Assembly: GCA_050694215.1 (NCBI GenBank)
Contig: JBOGXB010000001.1
Span: 1-64,000, forward strand
Source: JBOGXB01 sp050694215
GTDB lineage: Bacteria > Actinomycetota > CADDZG01 > WHSQ01
DNA: 64,000 nt
Reading direction: 5' to 3'
This document shows, piece by piece, positions 48,222-56,085 of this stretch (the stretch's first letter is position 1; each line of letters begins with the position of its first letter). The position numbers and the translations under genes were made by a program. Under the pieces are notes generated by a model. It saw only the letters and a program-made list of their open reading frames with translations, had not been told where the DNA came from and ran no database searches.

Positions 48222-48730
48222 GAGCGAAGTTGAGCATCGCGGCCGTGCTCCTCTGGTTGGCTCTCGCCGTCTATCCCGTGTCGCTGTCTGAGGATGTCGC
48301 CCTGCTCGTCGTGCCCGCGCTGTCGCTGCCGATGCTCATCGTCGCGCTGGTTGCTCCGCGCACGGTTGCCGGGGTGTTGACGGCGGCATTGCTCGCGGTC
48401 GAATACGCCGCGGCGCTCCTCGCAGCCCCGCTCGAGGTCGACTACGCGGCTCCGGCCGTGGCGGTCGCGTGGTTCTTGCTCCTCGAGCTCTTCGATCAGG
48501 TAGCTCTGACAGCCGGCGAAGGCCTGATCGAGCTCAGAGTCCGGTGGCGCAGGATGGTGGAGCTGTTGCTCTTCGTCGTCGTTGGTGGTGCGGGCGCGCT
48601 GTTCGCGTTTGTGCTCAGCCTTATCGTACGCGGCTCAGGACCGGTCGGCGCCGCCGTCGCCACGGTCTTCGGGCTTCTCGCCCTCGCCCTGCCCTTGCGC
48701 CTCGCGGCAGCAGGCAAAGATGGTCGTTGA
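48218..48730 (+). CDS. Polytopic membrane protein ending the second MoxR module
   Basis: 170 residues with five or six hydrophobic segments (LSIAAVLLWLALAVYPVSLS, ALLVVPALSLPMLIVALVAP, VAGVLTAALLAVEYAAALLA, AVAVAWFLLLELFDQVALTA, LLLFVVVGGAGALFAFVLSL, AVATVFGLLALALPLRLAAA). No family recognised. ATGA overlap with DUF58 makes it the last gene of the operon; probably a membrane anchor or assembly partner. Confidence 0.65.
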   Translation: MRAKLSIAAVLLWLALAVYPVSLSEDVALLVVPALSLPMLIVALVAPRTVAGVLTAALLAVEYAAALLAAPLEVDYAAPAVAVAWFLLLELFDQVALTAGEGLIELRVRWRRMVELLLFVVVGGAGALFAFVLSLIVRGSGPVGAAVATVFGLLALALPLRLAAAGKDGR

Positions 48731-48745
48731 GCGGGAGGGCCTTTA

Positions 48746-48751
48746 TATACT
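48746..48751 (+). promoter_or_regulatory. -10 box of the HNH gene
   Basis: TATACT, 9 bases before the TTG start, leaderless-type. Confidence 0.45.
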
Positions 48752-48760
48752 TGCGCCACC

Positions 48761-49285
48761 TTGGGAAGATCGCTGGTACTGAACGCCTCCTACCAACCGC
48801 TGTGCGTCGTCCCGATCCGGCGGGCGTTGATTCTCGCCCTCAAGGGCAAGGCCGAGGTACTGCACACGAACGGCCAGGTCTTCCACTCCGAGCTCCTCGA
48901 GGTGCGGGCTCCCAGCGTGGTCCGGTTGAACTACTTCGTGAAGGTCCCTTATCGGGCGCGGTCGTCGCTCTCGCGCCGGGCCGTGTTCGTGCGTGACAAC
49001 CACGAGTGCCAGTATTGCGGGGGGCCTGCGGAGAACGTCGATCACATCATTCCGAAGAGTCGGGGCGGGGGTCACACGTGGGACAACGTCGTGGCCGCGT
49101 GTCGCCCGTGTAACTCGCGCAAGGAGAACCGTTCCCCCGACGACGTCGGGATGAGGCTGCGCCACCCGCCGACGCGGCCGCACGACAGCGTCTGGATCAT
49201 GGTCGCGGTGGACAGGGTCGATCCACTATGGGAGCCGTATCTGATGCCCCCGAGGCGCCGAAGAGCAGCAGCTCAGTTCGCCTAG
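48761..49285 (+). CDS. HNH endonuclease (HNH_5 type)
   Basis: 174 residues. N-terminal LVLNASYQPLCVVPIRRALI and KGKAEVLHTNGQVFHSELLE are the conserved start of this actinobacterial/cyanobacterial HNH group; the nuclease is FVRDNHECQYCGGPAENVDH, PKSRGGGHTWDNVVAACRPC and NSRKENR, with two CxxC zinc pairs and the His-Asn-His motif. These single-gene HNH proteins are widespread; their target and physiological role are unknown. TTG start chosen from the -10 box and the LVLNASY beginning. Confidence 0.88.
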   Translation: MGRSLVLNASYQPLCVVPIRRALILALKGKAEVLHTNGQVFHSELLEVRAPSVVRLNYFVKVPYRARSSLSRRAVFVRDNHECQYCGGPAENVDHIIPKSRGGGHTWDNVVAACRPCNSRKENRSPDDVGMRLRHPPTRPHDSVWIMVAVDRVDPLWEPYLMPPRRRRAAAQFA

Positions 49286-49318
49286 CGCCTGGACCCATTC
49301 TTCGCTTGCGAGCAGAGG

Positions 49319-51109
49319 TTAGCGAAGGGGAAACAGCAGCGGGACCATCACCAAGATGATGACGATCGTCAGAACGGTAAGAGGAGCGCCCAGCCTTGAG
49401 AAGTCTCTGTATCTGTAACCGCCCATGCTCCACACGAGCGTGTTGGTCTGATACCCAATCGGCGTAAGAAACGACAGCGTCGCGCCGAACAGAATGATAA
49501 TCGCGAAAGGTCGCGTATTGAGGTTCGCCTGTCCCGCTACTGCCAGGGCGATAGGAAACATCAGGACTGCGGCCGCGTTGTTGGATAGCAGCTCGGTCAT
49601 CAACATCGTTGCGATGAGTATTCCCGCAAGCACCCCGAGGTCGCCCATAGGCTGAAAGATGCCGACGACGAGGCGCGCAATCTGATCTGCGAGGCCGCTG
49701 TCGTTAATCGCGATGCCCAGGCCGAAGCTGGTCGCCATCAAGACGACCACCTCCAGATCCACTGAAGCCCGGGCCTCGGAAACCGTGATGATCTTGAAGC
49801 CGATCAGTGCGATTGCGATGATCAGTGAGGTCTGAAGGAGGTCCAACAGGCCCGTTCCCGCAACAAGGATCAGGCCGAGAGTCAGGAGTTCGACGATGCG
49901 CGCCTTCTCTCGACGCAACGGGCGGCCCTCCGTGAGTGGCACCACGACCAGGAAGTCTTGCTGCTCCCGCCAGGTTCGGCGGAAGTCCGGGCTCCCGAGT
50001 ACGAGCAGCAGATCCCCAGCGCGCAGGCGGATGTCTCCGAGCTTGCCCACGACCGGCTCGCCGGCCCGGTGGATGGCGATCACAGCGGCGCCGTAACGGG
50101 CACGAAAACCACACTCCTTGAGAGTCGAGCCCACTATCGGTGAGCCTTCGCCGATAACGGCTTCATAGAAAGCGCGGCCGGGATGCTGGCCTACTGCCTC
50201 GAAATGACGGTGCGCGGCCGACACAAGACCCGGCATGCTTTGCAGGTCGAGGATTCGCGACACATTTCCGCTAAAGGTCAGCCTATCCCTGGCCTCCAAA
50301 ACCTCCTCGGGCGCGACTGGGGAGATGATCCGAGTGTCGCGCTCGATCTCGATAAGGAAGACTCCCTCTAGCTGCCGAAGGCCTGCCTCCGCAACCGGTC
50401 GACCCACCAGAGAACTGCTCTCGCTGACCTCCATCTCCACGGTGAAACGCCGCACTTGCTCACTGATTGACTGACCCGGACCATGCCGGACATTGAGTAG
50501 TCGCGGCGATAGGAACACGATCGCAGTCACTCCGAGCAACGCGATGGGAAGCCCCGCCCCGGTGATTTCGAAGAGCCCGAGCGGCTCGTACCCGAACTCA
50601 CGAAGTAGTCCGGAGACGACGAGGTTCGTGGAGGTTCCGATCAATGTGATGCAACCCCCGAAGATGATCGCGTAGCTCAGGGGCATGAGGAAGCGCGACA
50701 CCGGCCGTCCGGTACGCCGTGCCCAAGTCACGACGCGCGGCGCGATCATCGCTACTAGGGGCGTGTTGGCGATGAAAGCCGAAACAGCCATCGATGGAAA
50801 CAGGATGCGGGCGAGCGTCCACCGGGAGTCCCGCTTGTCACCCTTTCCATTGCTGCCAAGCACTCGCTCGGTGACATGCTCGAGCGCTCCTGTGATCTTC
50901 ACTGCGCCTGCGAGCACGTAGAGAGCTGCCACCGTTATGGGGGCATCGTTGGCGAAGCCCACTAGAGCCCCGTCCTGGTCGATAACACCCGCCACGAGCA
51001 GCGTCGTGACGGCGCCGGCCATAACGAGGGCAGGTGAGAACCGATCGGTCGCGAGCAGCACCAAAGTCGCGACCGCCACGATCAAGGTGATCCAAGCATC
51101 CAAGCTCAT
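49319..51109 (-). CDS. SLC13/DASS family permease with two TrkA-C domains
   Basis: 596 residues. About 5 helices (LDAWITLIVAVATLVLLATD onward), with the first family motif SAFIANTPLVAMIAP and GTSTNLVVSGLL (SNT-like), then two cytosolic TrkA-C domains (about 215-385: VEMEVSESSSLVGRPVAEAG, RFRARYGAAVIAIHR-type and VGKLGDIRLRAGDLLLVLGS), and the second helix bundle with NNAAAVLMFPIALAVA and TPIGYQTNTLVWSMGGY. Such transporters import anions (sulfate, dicarboxylates) with Na+. Base composition is lower in G+C than surrounding operons, so recent gain is possible. Ribosome site GGAGGGG. Confidence 0.88.
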   Translation of the reverse strand: MSLDAWITLIVAVATLVLLATDRFSPALVMAGAVTTLLVAGVIDQDGALVGFANDAPITVAALYVLAGAVKITGALEHVTERVLGSNGKGDKRDSRWTLARILFPSMAVSAFIANTPLVAMIAPRVVTWARRTGRPVSRFLMPLSYAIIFGGCITLIGTSTNLVVSGLLREFGYEPLGLFEITGAGLPIALLGVTAIVFLSPRLLNVRHGPGQSISEQVRRFTVEMEVSESSSLVGRPVAEAGLRQLEGVFLIEIERDTRIISPVAPEEVLEARDRLTFSGNVSRILDLQSMPGLVSAAHRHFEAVGQHPGRAFYEAVIGEGSPIVGSTLKECGFRARYGAAVIAIHRAGEPVVGKLGDIRLRAGDLLLVLGSPDFRRTWREQQDFLVVVPLTEGRPLRREKARIVELLTLGLILVAGTGLLDLLQTSLIIAIALIGFKIITVSEARASVDLEVVVLMATSFGLGIAINDSGLADQIARLVVGIFQPMGDLGVLAGILIATMLMTELLSNNAAAVLMFPIALAVAGQANLNTRPFAIIILFGATLSFLTPIGYQTNTLVWSMGGYRYRDFSRLGAPLTVLTIVIILVMVPLLFPLR

Positions 51110-51461
51110 GACCCCTCCCGATGCGTGCTAAGAGCGTGTCGAATCACTAGACCATGGTGCTGAGCTCTCGCAAGCCTTATCTGTAATGGCGATGAAGAAG
51201 CCGCCCAACTAAATCGCATGTAACTCTGGCTCCTGAAAATAGTGTCGTGAGGCCCGCTTTCTTGACGACGAGATCTCATCTCGGTTCGCCGTGCACTGTT
51301 GATTCCCTTGGCTCTACTCTTCTGCGCAGGAACTTCAGTATTAGGAATTTGTGCTCCGAAGCACGCCTGTAGCGATTCTGGCGACTCACAGCGGGATACT
51401 GCGCTTGAGGAACAACCAATACGGGATCGTGAGCCTCGTGGTCTGCGAGATCGGTTCGAGC

Positions 51462-51835
51462 CCTCGTGGAGCAGGTCGCGCGTGATCGCGTCCAAGGCCC
51501 CGAAGGGCTCGTTAAATCGCAACACGTGGGCGTCTAACCCCAGCGCCCAACTGCACTGAACGACTCTCTGGTGCGGCCCCCCGGAGACCTCGTCTTGACG
51601 CCCGTTGGCGAAGCCGGTCTGGGTGCCCAGGTCCAGGAGCCGCTCGGCGTGCCTGCGGCGCTCGCTCCTGGGAAACGTCGGGCAGTCGCACCGCCAAATC
51701 GTTGATGCGCGCAGAGATCAGCCACGGGACAAGGCAGCCTCGTGGACAAGGAGCCCGGAGCGGGTCCTGTGACCGCGATGTGATCGTTGTGGGCCGATCG
51801 AGACCGGCGAGGAGCTCGGAAGGATGCCCGACACC
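51462..51835 (-). pseudogene. Decayed ABC transporter ATP-binding protein (SsuB/TauB type)
   Basis: Read on the minus strand with one frameshift near 51660, it gives ELLAGLDRPTT (end of the Walker A helix), LVPWLISARINDLAV (Q-loop region, normally LLPWxTxxxNVxL), RRRHAERLLDLGTQTGFANG, the signature SGGPHQRVVQ (normally SGGMRQRVA), and VLRFNEPFGALDAITRD (Walker B plus D-loop, with Asp changed to Asn). The 5' part with Walker A is lost. This family usually exports or imports nitrate, sulfonates or taurine. Confidence 0.65.
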
Positions 51836-51979
51836 TCTGAATACCCGGTGATCCTGAATTGTCTGGCAGGCGTGAATGTCCTGCTTTGCCCAGATTTCAG
51901 CAACCACAGGCAAACGCAAGCGTTCACAGGAACAACAGAAGTGCACAGAATTACAAAGACGTAATTGGGTCTCTAACCG

Positions 51980-52009
51980 TTGACTTACTGGTGTGAAGGG
52001 GACTAACTT
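51980..52009 (+). promoter_or_regulatory. Promoter of the dcw cluster
   Basis: TTGACT (51980-51985), an 18-base spacer and TAACTT (52004-52009). It is the best candidate to drive mraZ and the whole cell-division operon; transcription would begin near 52016, next to the MraZ repeats. Confidence 0.55.
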
Positions 52010-52017
52010 GACCGCCA

Positions 52018-52052
52018 AGTGGAGCAAAGTGGGGGAACAGGGTAGGAAAAGG
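52018..52052 (+). promoter_or_regulatory. MraZ operator: four pentamers at 10-bp steps
   Basis: AGTGG at 52018, AGTGG at 52028, CAGGG at 52038 and AAAGG at 52048 are spaced exactly 10 bp apart. MraZ is known to bind tandem GTGG/TGGG-type pentamers with this helical phase upstream of its own gene and repress the operon. Confidence 0.65.
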
Positions 52053-52142
52053 GAGGGCAGGCGGTCGACGGGGACCGGTGCCGGCCCCGAGGTGGAGGCC
52101 CACCCCCGAGCTCCATGCGGCTAGCCAGGGAGACCGACGAAG

Positions 52143-52568
52143 TTGTCCTTCACGGGGGAGTACCGCCACACGATCGACAGCAAGGGGCGGCTGATCGTTC
52201 CCTCGCGACTCCGTGACGAGCTGAGTGGGGACAGGGTCGTCCTCGTCAAGTACCTCAACGGCTGCATAGCGATGTGGTCGCAGGAAGGGTGGGAGCGCCT
52301 GGAGCACGACCTGCTGGAGCTCGGCCGGAGCAATGCGACGGCGCGTGGGCTCGTCCGCAACCTCGCGGCCAGCGCACACCAGGATCAGGTCGACCGGCAA
52401 GGCCGCATCACGGTGCCTCACAACCTGCGTGAGTACGCCGGGGTCTCCAGGGACGTCGTAGTAACCGGGGCCCTGGACCACGGCGAGGTCTGGAATCCGG
52501 ACAGGTGGACGGAGCAGCAGGTCGGCACGGCCGACCTGGACGAGCTGGCGCAGCAGCTGAAGTTCTGA
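52143..52568 (+). CDS. mraZ: Transcriptional regulator MraZ
   Basis: 141 residues. Two swapped-hairpin (AbrB/MraZ) modules: FTGEYRHTIDSKGRLIVPSR with DxKGR, and SAHQDQVDRQGRITVPHNLR with DRQGR. Cytoplasmic DNA-binding protein forming rings and repressing the dcw operon. TTG start; GGGAGA lies 12 bases upstream. First gene of the cluster, 130 bp after its promoter. Confidence 0.92.
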   Translation: MSFTGEYRHTIDSKGRLIVPSRLRDELSGDRVVLVKYLNGCIAMWSQEGWERLEHDLLELGRSNATARGLVRNLAASAHQDQVDRQGRITVPHNLREYAGVSRDVVVTGALDHGEVWNPDRWTEQQVGTADLDELAQQLKF

Positions 52569-52587
52569 GCCGGAAGGGGGGTTGGAG

Positions 52588-52731
52588 ATGTCGATCAGAG
52601 CCCTGGTACTGAGGGATAGCAGGCTGGTTCGCGAGTTGGGACAGGGAATAGTCCTGCTCGCCATCACGGGATCCTCCGTGGGTGGGTTCCTGGGGATGCT
52701 CGCGATCGCGACCCGAGCTCTGGGGCGGTAG
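52588..52731 (+). CDS. Small single-helix membrane protein between mraZ and rsmH
   Basis: 47 residues, below the usual length cutoff. MSIRALVLRDSRLVRELGQG, then a helix (IVLLAITGSSVGGFLGMLAI) and a basic end (ATRALGR). It begins 19 bases after mraZ, has AAGGGGGG about 9 bases before its ATG, and ends 19 bases before the rsmH start. I know no family; presence in this conserved operon suggests a division- or wall-related membrane peptide, unless it is a chance ORF. Confidence 0.55.
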   Translation: MSIRALVLRDSRLVRELGQGIVLLAITGSSVGGFLGMLAIATRALGR

Positions 52732-52750
52732 GGATGGACACAGGCATCCA

Positions 52751-53743
52751 GTGGAACACGAGCCGGTTCTCGCAGACGAAGTCACCGAGCTCCTCCTCCC
52801 TGCGTTGGAGCATGGGGGAGTCGTCGTCGATGCAACCGTGGGCCGGGGCGGACACGCCGGCCGGATCCTCGAGGAGGCGCACCAGGCGACTCTGGTGGGG
52901 ATCGACCGTGATCCGGACGCGCTGGTCGCGGCGCGGTCCCACCTCACGGCTCAATCAGACCGTGTACGGCTCGCCCGTGGAAACTTCGCGCAACTCGAGG
53001 CCGTACTGGAACGATTCGGGATTGCGTCGGTTCGCGGAGTCCTACTCGATCTCGGAGTTTCCTCACCCCAGCTCGATGAAGCTGCCCGCGGCTTCAGCTT
53101 CCGAAACGCCGGCCCCCTCGACATGCGAATGGACCCCGGACAGCCCTTATCGGCCGGGGTTGTGGTGAACGGGTACTCCGAACGAGACCTCGCGCGCGTC
53201 ATCCGGCTCTACGGAGAGGAGCGCTTCGCCGCGCGTATCGCCAGGGCAATCGTGAAACACCGGCCGATCGACGACACGACGGCACTCGCCGACGTCGTTA
53301 AGGAAGCGATCCCAGCCCCCGCGCGCCGGCGCGGTGGCCATCCCGCGCGCCGCACCTTCCAGGCAATCCGGATCGAGGTCAACGACGAGATCCGCTCGCT
53401 GGAGAAGGTGTTACCCGCGGCAGTGAACGTGAGCGAACCGGGCGGGCGTATCGTCGTGCTGTCCTATCACTCGCTCGAGGACCGGATCGTCAAACGCTTC
53501 TTTGCCGAGGAAGCGCGGGGGTGCGTGTGCTCTCCCGACTTTCCGGTGTGTCGCTGCGGCGCCCAGGCACGCGTGCGTCTTCTGACTCGCAGGCCGATCA
53601 CCTCCAGTCCCGAGGAAACCGCCCGAAACCCTCGGGCCTCTGCAGCGAAGCTGCGTGCGGCGGAGCGTGTGACCCCGGAGGAGCAGCTCCTTCCGCAGGA
53701 GATCGATCTCCCTGCTTCGCCGCAACAGAGGAGATCTGCATGA
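52751..53743 (+). CDS. rsmH: 16S rRNA (cytosine1402-N4)-methyltransferase
   Basis: 330 residues. Methylates N4 of C1402 in 16S rRNA. EHEPVLADEVTELLLPALE, the SAM motif VVDATVGRGGHAGRILEEAH, GVLLDLGVSSPQLDEAARGF, FSFRNAGPLDMRMDPGQPL and the C-terminal FQAIRIEVNDEIRSLEKVLP, VVLSYHSLEDRIVKRFFAEE. The unusual Cys cluster GCVCSPDFPVCRC is also common in this family. Start GTG 52751 gives VEHEPVLADEV; no upstream start in frame fits better. Confidence 0.94.
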   Translation: MEHEPVLADEVTELLLPALEHGGVVVDATVGRGGHAGRILEEAHQATLVGIDRDPDALVAARSHLTAQSDRVRLARGNFAQLEAVLERFGIASVRGVLLDLGVSSPQLDEAARGFSFRNAGPLDMRMDPGQPLSAGVVVNGYSERDLARVIRLYGEERFAARIARAIVKHRPIDDTTALADVVKEAIPAPARRRGGHPARRTFQAIRIEVNDEIRSLEKVLPAAVNVSEPGGRIVVLSYHSLEDRIVKRFFAEEARGCVCSPDFPVCRCGAQARVRLLTRRPITSSPEETARNPRASAAKLRAAERVTPEEQLLPQEIDLPASPQQRRSA

Positions 53744-54219
53744 GCGCGCGCCAGGCGGCGGTTCGGCGCCGCGCGACATCTCCGCGCGATCACGGCCATC
53801 TTCGTTTGGTGCGGCGCAAGAAGCGATCGCGCAAGCTCATAAAGCGGTCGGCGACGCGGCGTCTTGCCCCGCTCGCGATCGTTGGAGCTATCGCCATCGC
53901 AGCGACGATCTTCGCAGTCTTGCTCGAGCAAGTCGTGCTTGCGCAGTCGGCCTTCGACCTGGCGAGCGTCAGGGAGGGCATCGCCAAGGCCGAGGCGCGT
54001 CACGAGGAGCTGTTGTTGGAGGCTGCGCGTCTGGATAGCTCGGCCCGTATCGAGCGGTACGCGCGCGACACGCTCGGGATGATCGATCCGGAGCCGACGA
54101 ACGTGCAGTACATCGTGGCCGACGTTCGGGTCCCCGCGCGCGGTGGGGGCAGACCGGCCGCCGGCGCCGAGCGGTTGGCAACCCAGGCCGGCCTCGCGTC
54201 CGGCTACAACGAGGAGTGA
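53740..54219 (+). CDS. ftsL: FtsL-like division protein
   Basis: 159 residues. Basic cytoplasmic N-terminus (RRRATSPRDHGHLRLVRRKK), one helix (LAPLAIVGAIAIAATIFAVL) and an extracytoplasmic coiled coil (ASVREGIAKAEARHEELLLE, ARLDSSARIERYARDTLGMI) ending in the GMIDPEP segment typical of FtsL/DivIC. Partner of FtsQ/FtsB in the septal complex that activates FtsI-FtsW. ATGA overlap with rsmH and GTGA overlap with ftsI. The family is fast-evolving, so the assignment rests on topology and position. Confidence 0.8.
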   Translation: MSARQAAVRRRATSPRDHGHLRLVRRKKRSRKLIKRSATRRLAPLAIVGAIAIAATIFAVLLEQVVLAQSAFDLASVREGIAKAEARHEELLLEAARLDSSARIERYARDTLGMIDPEPTNVQYIVADVRVPARGGGRPAAGAERLATQAGLASGYNEE

Positions 54220-56051
54220 GATTGCCTCCCCCACGCAGGCCTCATACCAGAGCACGATCCGGGTCGACCCGTTCGAGGTCGGCCCCTTCTGCATCTCGGA
54301 GAAGACCGCGGTCGAGGTCGCCCAAGCGACTGATCACCCTGTTCGGAGCGTTCTCGTTGGCGTTCGTCGCGATGGGTGCCCGTCTGGTTACTCTGCAGAT
54401 CGTAGAGGCGCCCGAGTTCGCTCAGCTCGCGGTCGACCAACGCGAGCGAGACATCACCTTCCCGGCCCGGCGTGGTGCAATCCTCGACCGGGCGGGTGAG
54501 CCCCTCGCCATCTCCGTGGACCTGCACACCGTCTTCGCCGACCCCGCTCACGTCGACGACGCCCAGTCGGAGGCCGAGAAGCTGGCCCCCGTGCTCGGGC
54601 TGAGGCCGGGCGCCGTCGAGGCCAGGCTCCGGGGCGCGTGGCCCGGCGACAGGTTCGAGTACCTGGCACGGCAGGTGGAGCCCAGGATGGCTCGCGCGGT
54701 GAGGGAGCTGGATCTCCCTGGCGTCTACCTCACAACCGAGCCGAAGCGCTACTACCCGGGCGGAAGGCTGGCGTCGCACCTGCTCGGGTTCGTCGACATC
54801 GACGGTAAGGGGCTCGAGGGGATCGAGTTGCAATACGACGACATCGTTCAGGGCCGTCCGGGACGGATGACGCTCGAGCAGGACCCGGCCGGCCGCCCGT
54901 TGCCGCAGGCGGAGTTCACATTTGAGCGTCCGCAGCCCGGGCGTTCGCTCTTCTTGACGATCGACAAGGAGTTGCAGTACTTCACCGAGCTCACCCTCGC
55001 GCAAGCGGCTCGCACGTACCACGCGGAAGCCGGAACCGCGATCGTAATGAAGCCGGGCACCGGCGAGATTCTCGCGCTCGCCAACGTCCCCGACTTCGAT
55101 CCCAACCACCCGGGCCAGTCTTCGACCGTGGAACGACGGAACCGAGCGCTTACGGACGTCTACGAGCCGGGATCGGCTTACAAGATCGTCGCCGCGTCGG
55201 GAGCGTTGAACGAGAAGATCGTCACCCCCAAGACGTCCTTCACCGTCCCCGATTCGTTCGCGTATTCCGATCGCATCTTCAACGATTCACATTCGCACGC
55301 GACGGTGTCCATGACCGTCACGGAGATCATCGAGCAATCCTCCAACGTCGGCACGATCCAGATTGGTTTGAAGCTTGGAGAGAGACTGATCGACAAATAC
55401 GTCCGTGCATTCGGCTTCGGCAGCCGCACAGGTTTGGACTTTCCGGGGGAGTCCCCCGGCATCGTCCTCGACACAAAAGAGTGGTCTGGTTCGACTATCG
55501 CGACGATCCCGATCGGTCAGGGGATCGCGGTCACGCCCCTCCAGATGATCGCCGCGTACTCGGTGATCGCTAACGAGGGAGTTTGGATCGAGCCCAAGCT
55601 CCTGCACTCGACAATGAGCTCTCGAGGCAAGATCGTTGGATCGTCGCCCGCGGCTCGCAAGCGGGTCATGGCCCGGCGCCCGGCGCGCAAGATGGTGAAG
55701 ATCCTGTCCGGGGTGGCGACGCGCGGAACCGGCATCGAGGCTCAGGTCCCCGGCTACGAGATCGCGGGGAAGACGGGGACGGCGCAGAAGCCCCTGCCGG
55801 GCGGCGGATATGGGAACTCCTACGTCGCGTCGTTCGGGGGGTTCGCTCCTGCGAGAGATCCGGCCGTCATCGTGATGGTGGTCCTCGATGACCCGAGCCC
55901 CATCTGGGGCGGGTTCACCGCCGCGCCGACCTTCCGGACGATCACCGAGTTCGCCCTGAGACACCTGGGTGTACCCCCGACGACCAACGCCGAGAGGGCC
56001 GCGCGAGAGATTCAGGCCGACCATGCCGATGAGCCCGCCGCGCGCGACTGA
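54216..56051 (+). CDS. ftsI: Septal peptidoglycan transpeptidase FtsI (PBP3 type)
   Basis: 611 residues, one N-terminal helix (RLITLFGAFSLAFVAMGARL), dimerisation domain (RRGAILDRAGEPLAISVDLH), and the transpeptidase: SxxK in DVYEPGSAYKIVAA (Ser near 320), SxN in IIEQSSNVGTIQ (near 375), KTG in IAGKTGTAQKPL (near 519). No PASTA domain. It cross-links septal wall with FtsW. The first 60 residues are very Arg/Ser-rich. GTG start overlaps ftsL. Confidence 0.95.
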   Translation: MRLPPPRRPHTRARSGSTRSRSAPSASRRRPRSRSPKRLITLFGAFSLAFVAMGARLVTLQIVEAPEFAQLAVDQRERDITFPARRGAILDRAGEPLAISVDLHTVFADPAHVDDAQSEAEKLAPVLGLRPGAVEARLRGAWPGDRFEYLARQVEPRMARAVRELDLPGVYLTTEPKRYYPGGRLASHLLGFVDIDGKGLEGIELQYDDIVQGRPGRMTLEQDPAGRPLPQAEFTFERPQPGRSLFLTIDKELQYFTELTLAQAARTYHAEAGTAIVMKPGTGEILALANVPDFDPNHPGQSSTVERRNRALTDVYEPGSAYKIVAASGALNEKIVTPKTSFTVPDSFAYSDRIFNDSHSHATVSMTVTEIIEQSSNVGTIQIGLKLGERLIDKYVRAFGFGSRTGLDFPGESPGIVLDTKEWSGSTIATIPIGQGIAVTPLQMIAAYSVIANEGVWIEPKLLHSTMSSRGKIVGSSPAARKRVMARRPARKMVKILSGVATRGTGIEAQVPGYEIAGKTGTAQKPLPGGGYGNSYVASFGGFAPARDPAVIVMVVLDDPSPIWGGFTAAPTFRTITEFALRHLGVPPTTNAERAAREIQADHADEPAARD

Positions 56052-56072
56052 GAGCAGGTGTGCGGAGAGCAC

Positions 56073-56078
56073 TAGCAT
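56073..56078 (+). promoter_or_regulatory. Possible internal -10 box before murE
   Basis: TAGCAT, 7 bases before the murE ATG, with no ribosome site; may give murE an extra leaderless transcript inside the operon. Confidence 0.35.
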
Positions 56079-56085
56079 CGCCGTG

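Larger units (their letters stand above)
51110..52142. other. Gene-poor kilobase between permease and mraZ
   Basis: No intact gene is visible on either strand. It holds a decayed ABC-transporter ATPase (51462-51835), then from 51980 the mraZ promoter and operator. The 51110-51460 stretch is AT-rich for this window and shows no recognisable coding or RNA feature. Confidence 0.6.

Noticed and set aside
51110..51460. Short ORFs downstream of the ABC remnant
   Set aside because: Composition and lack of any similarity or ribosome site argue against coding.
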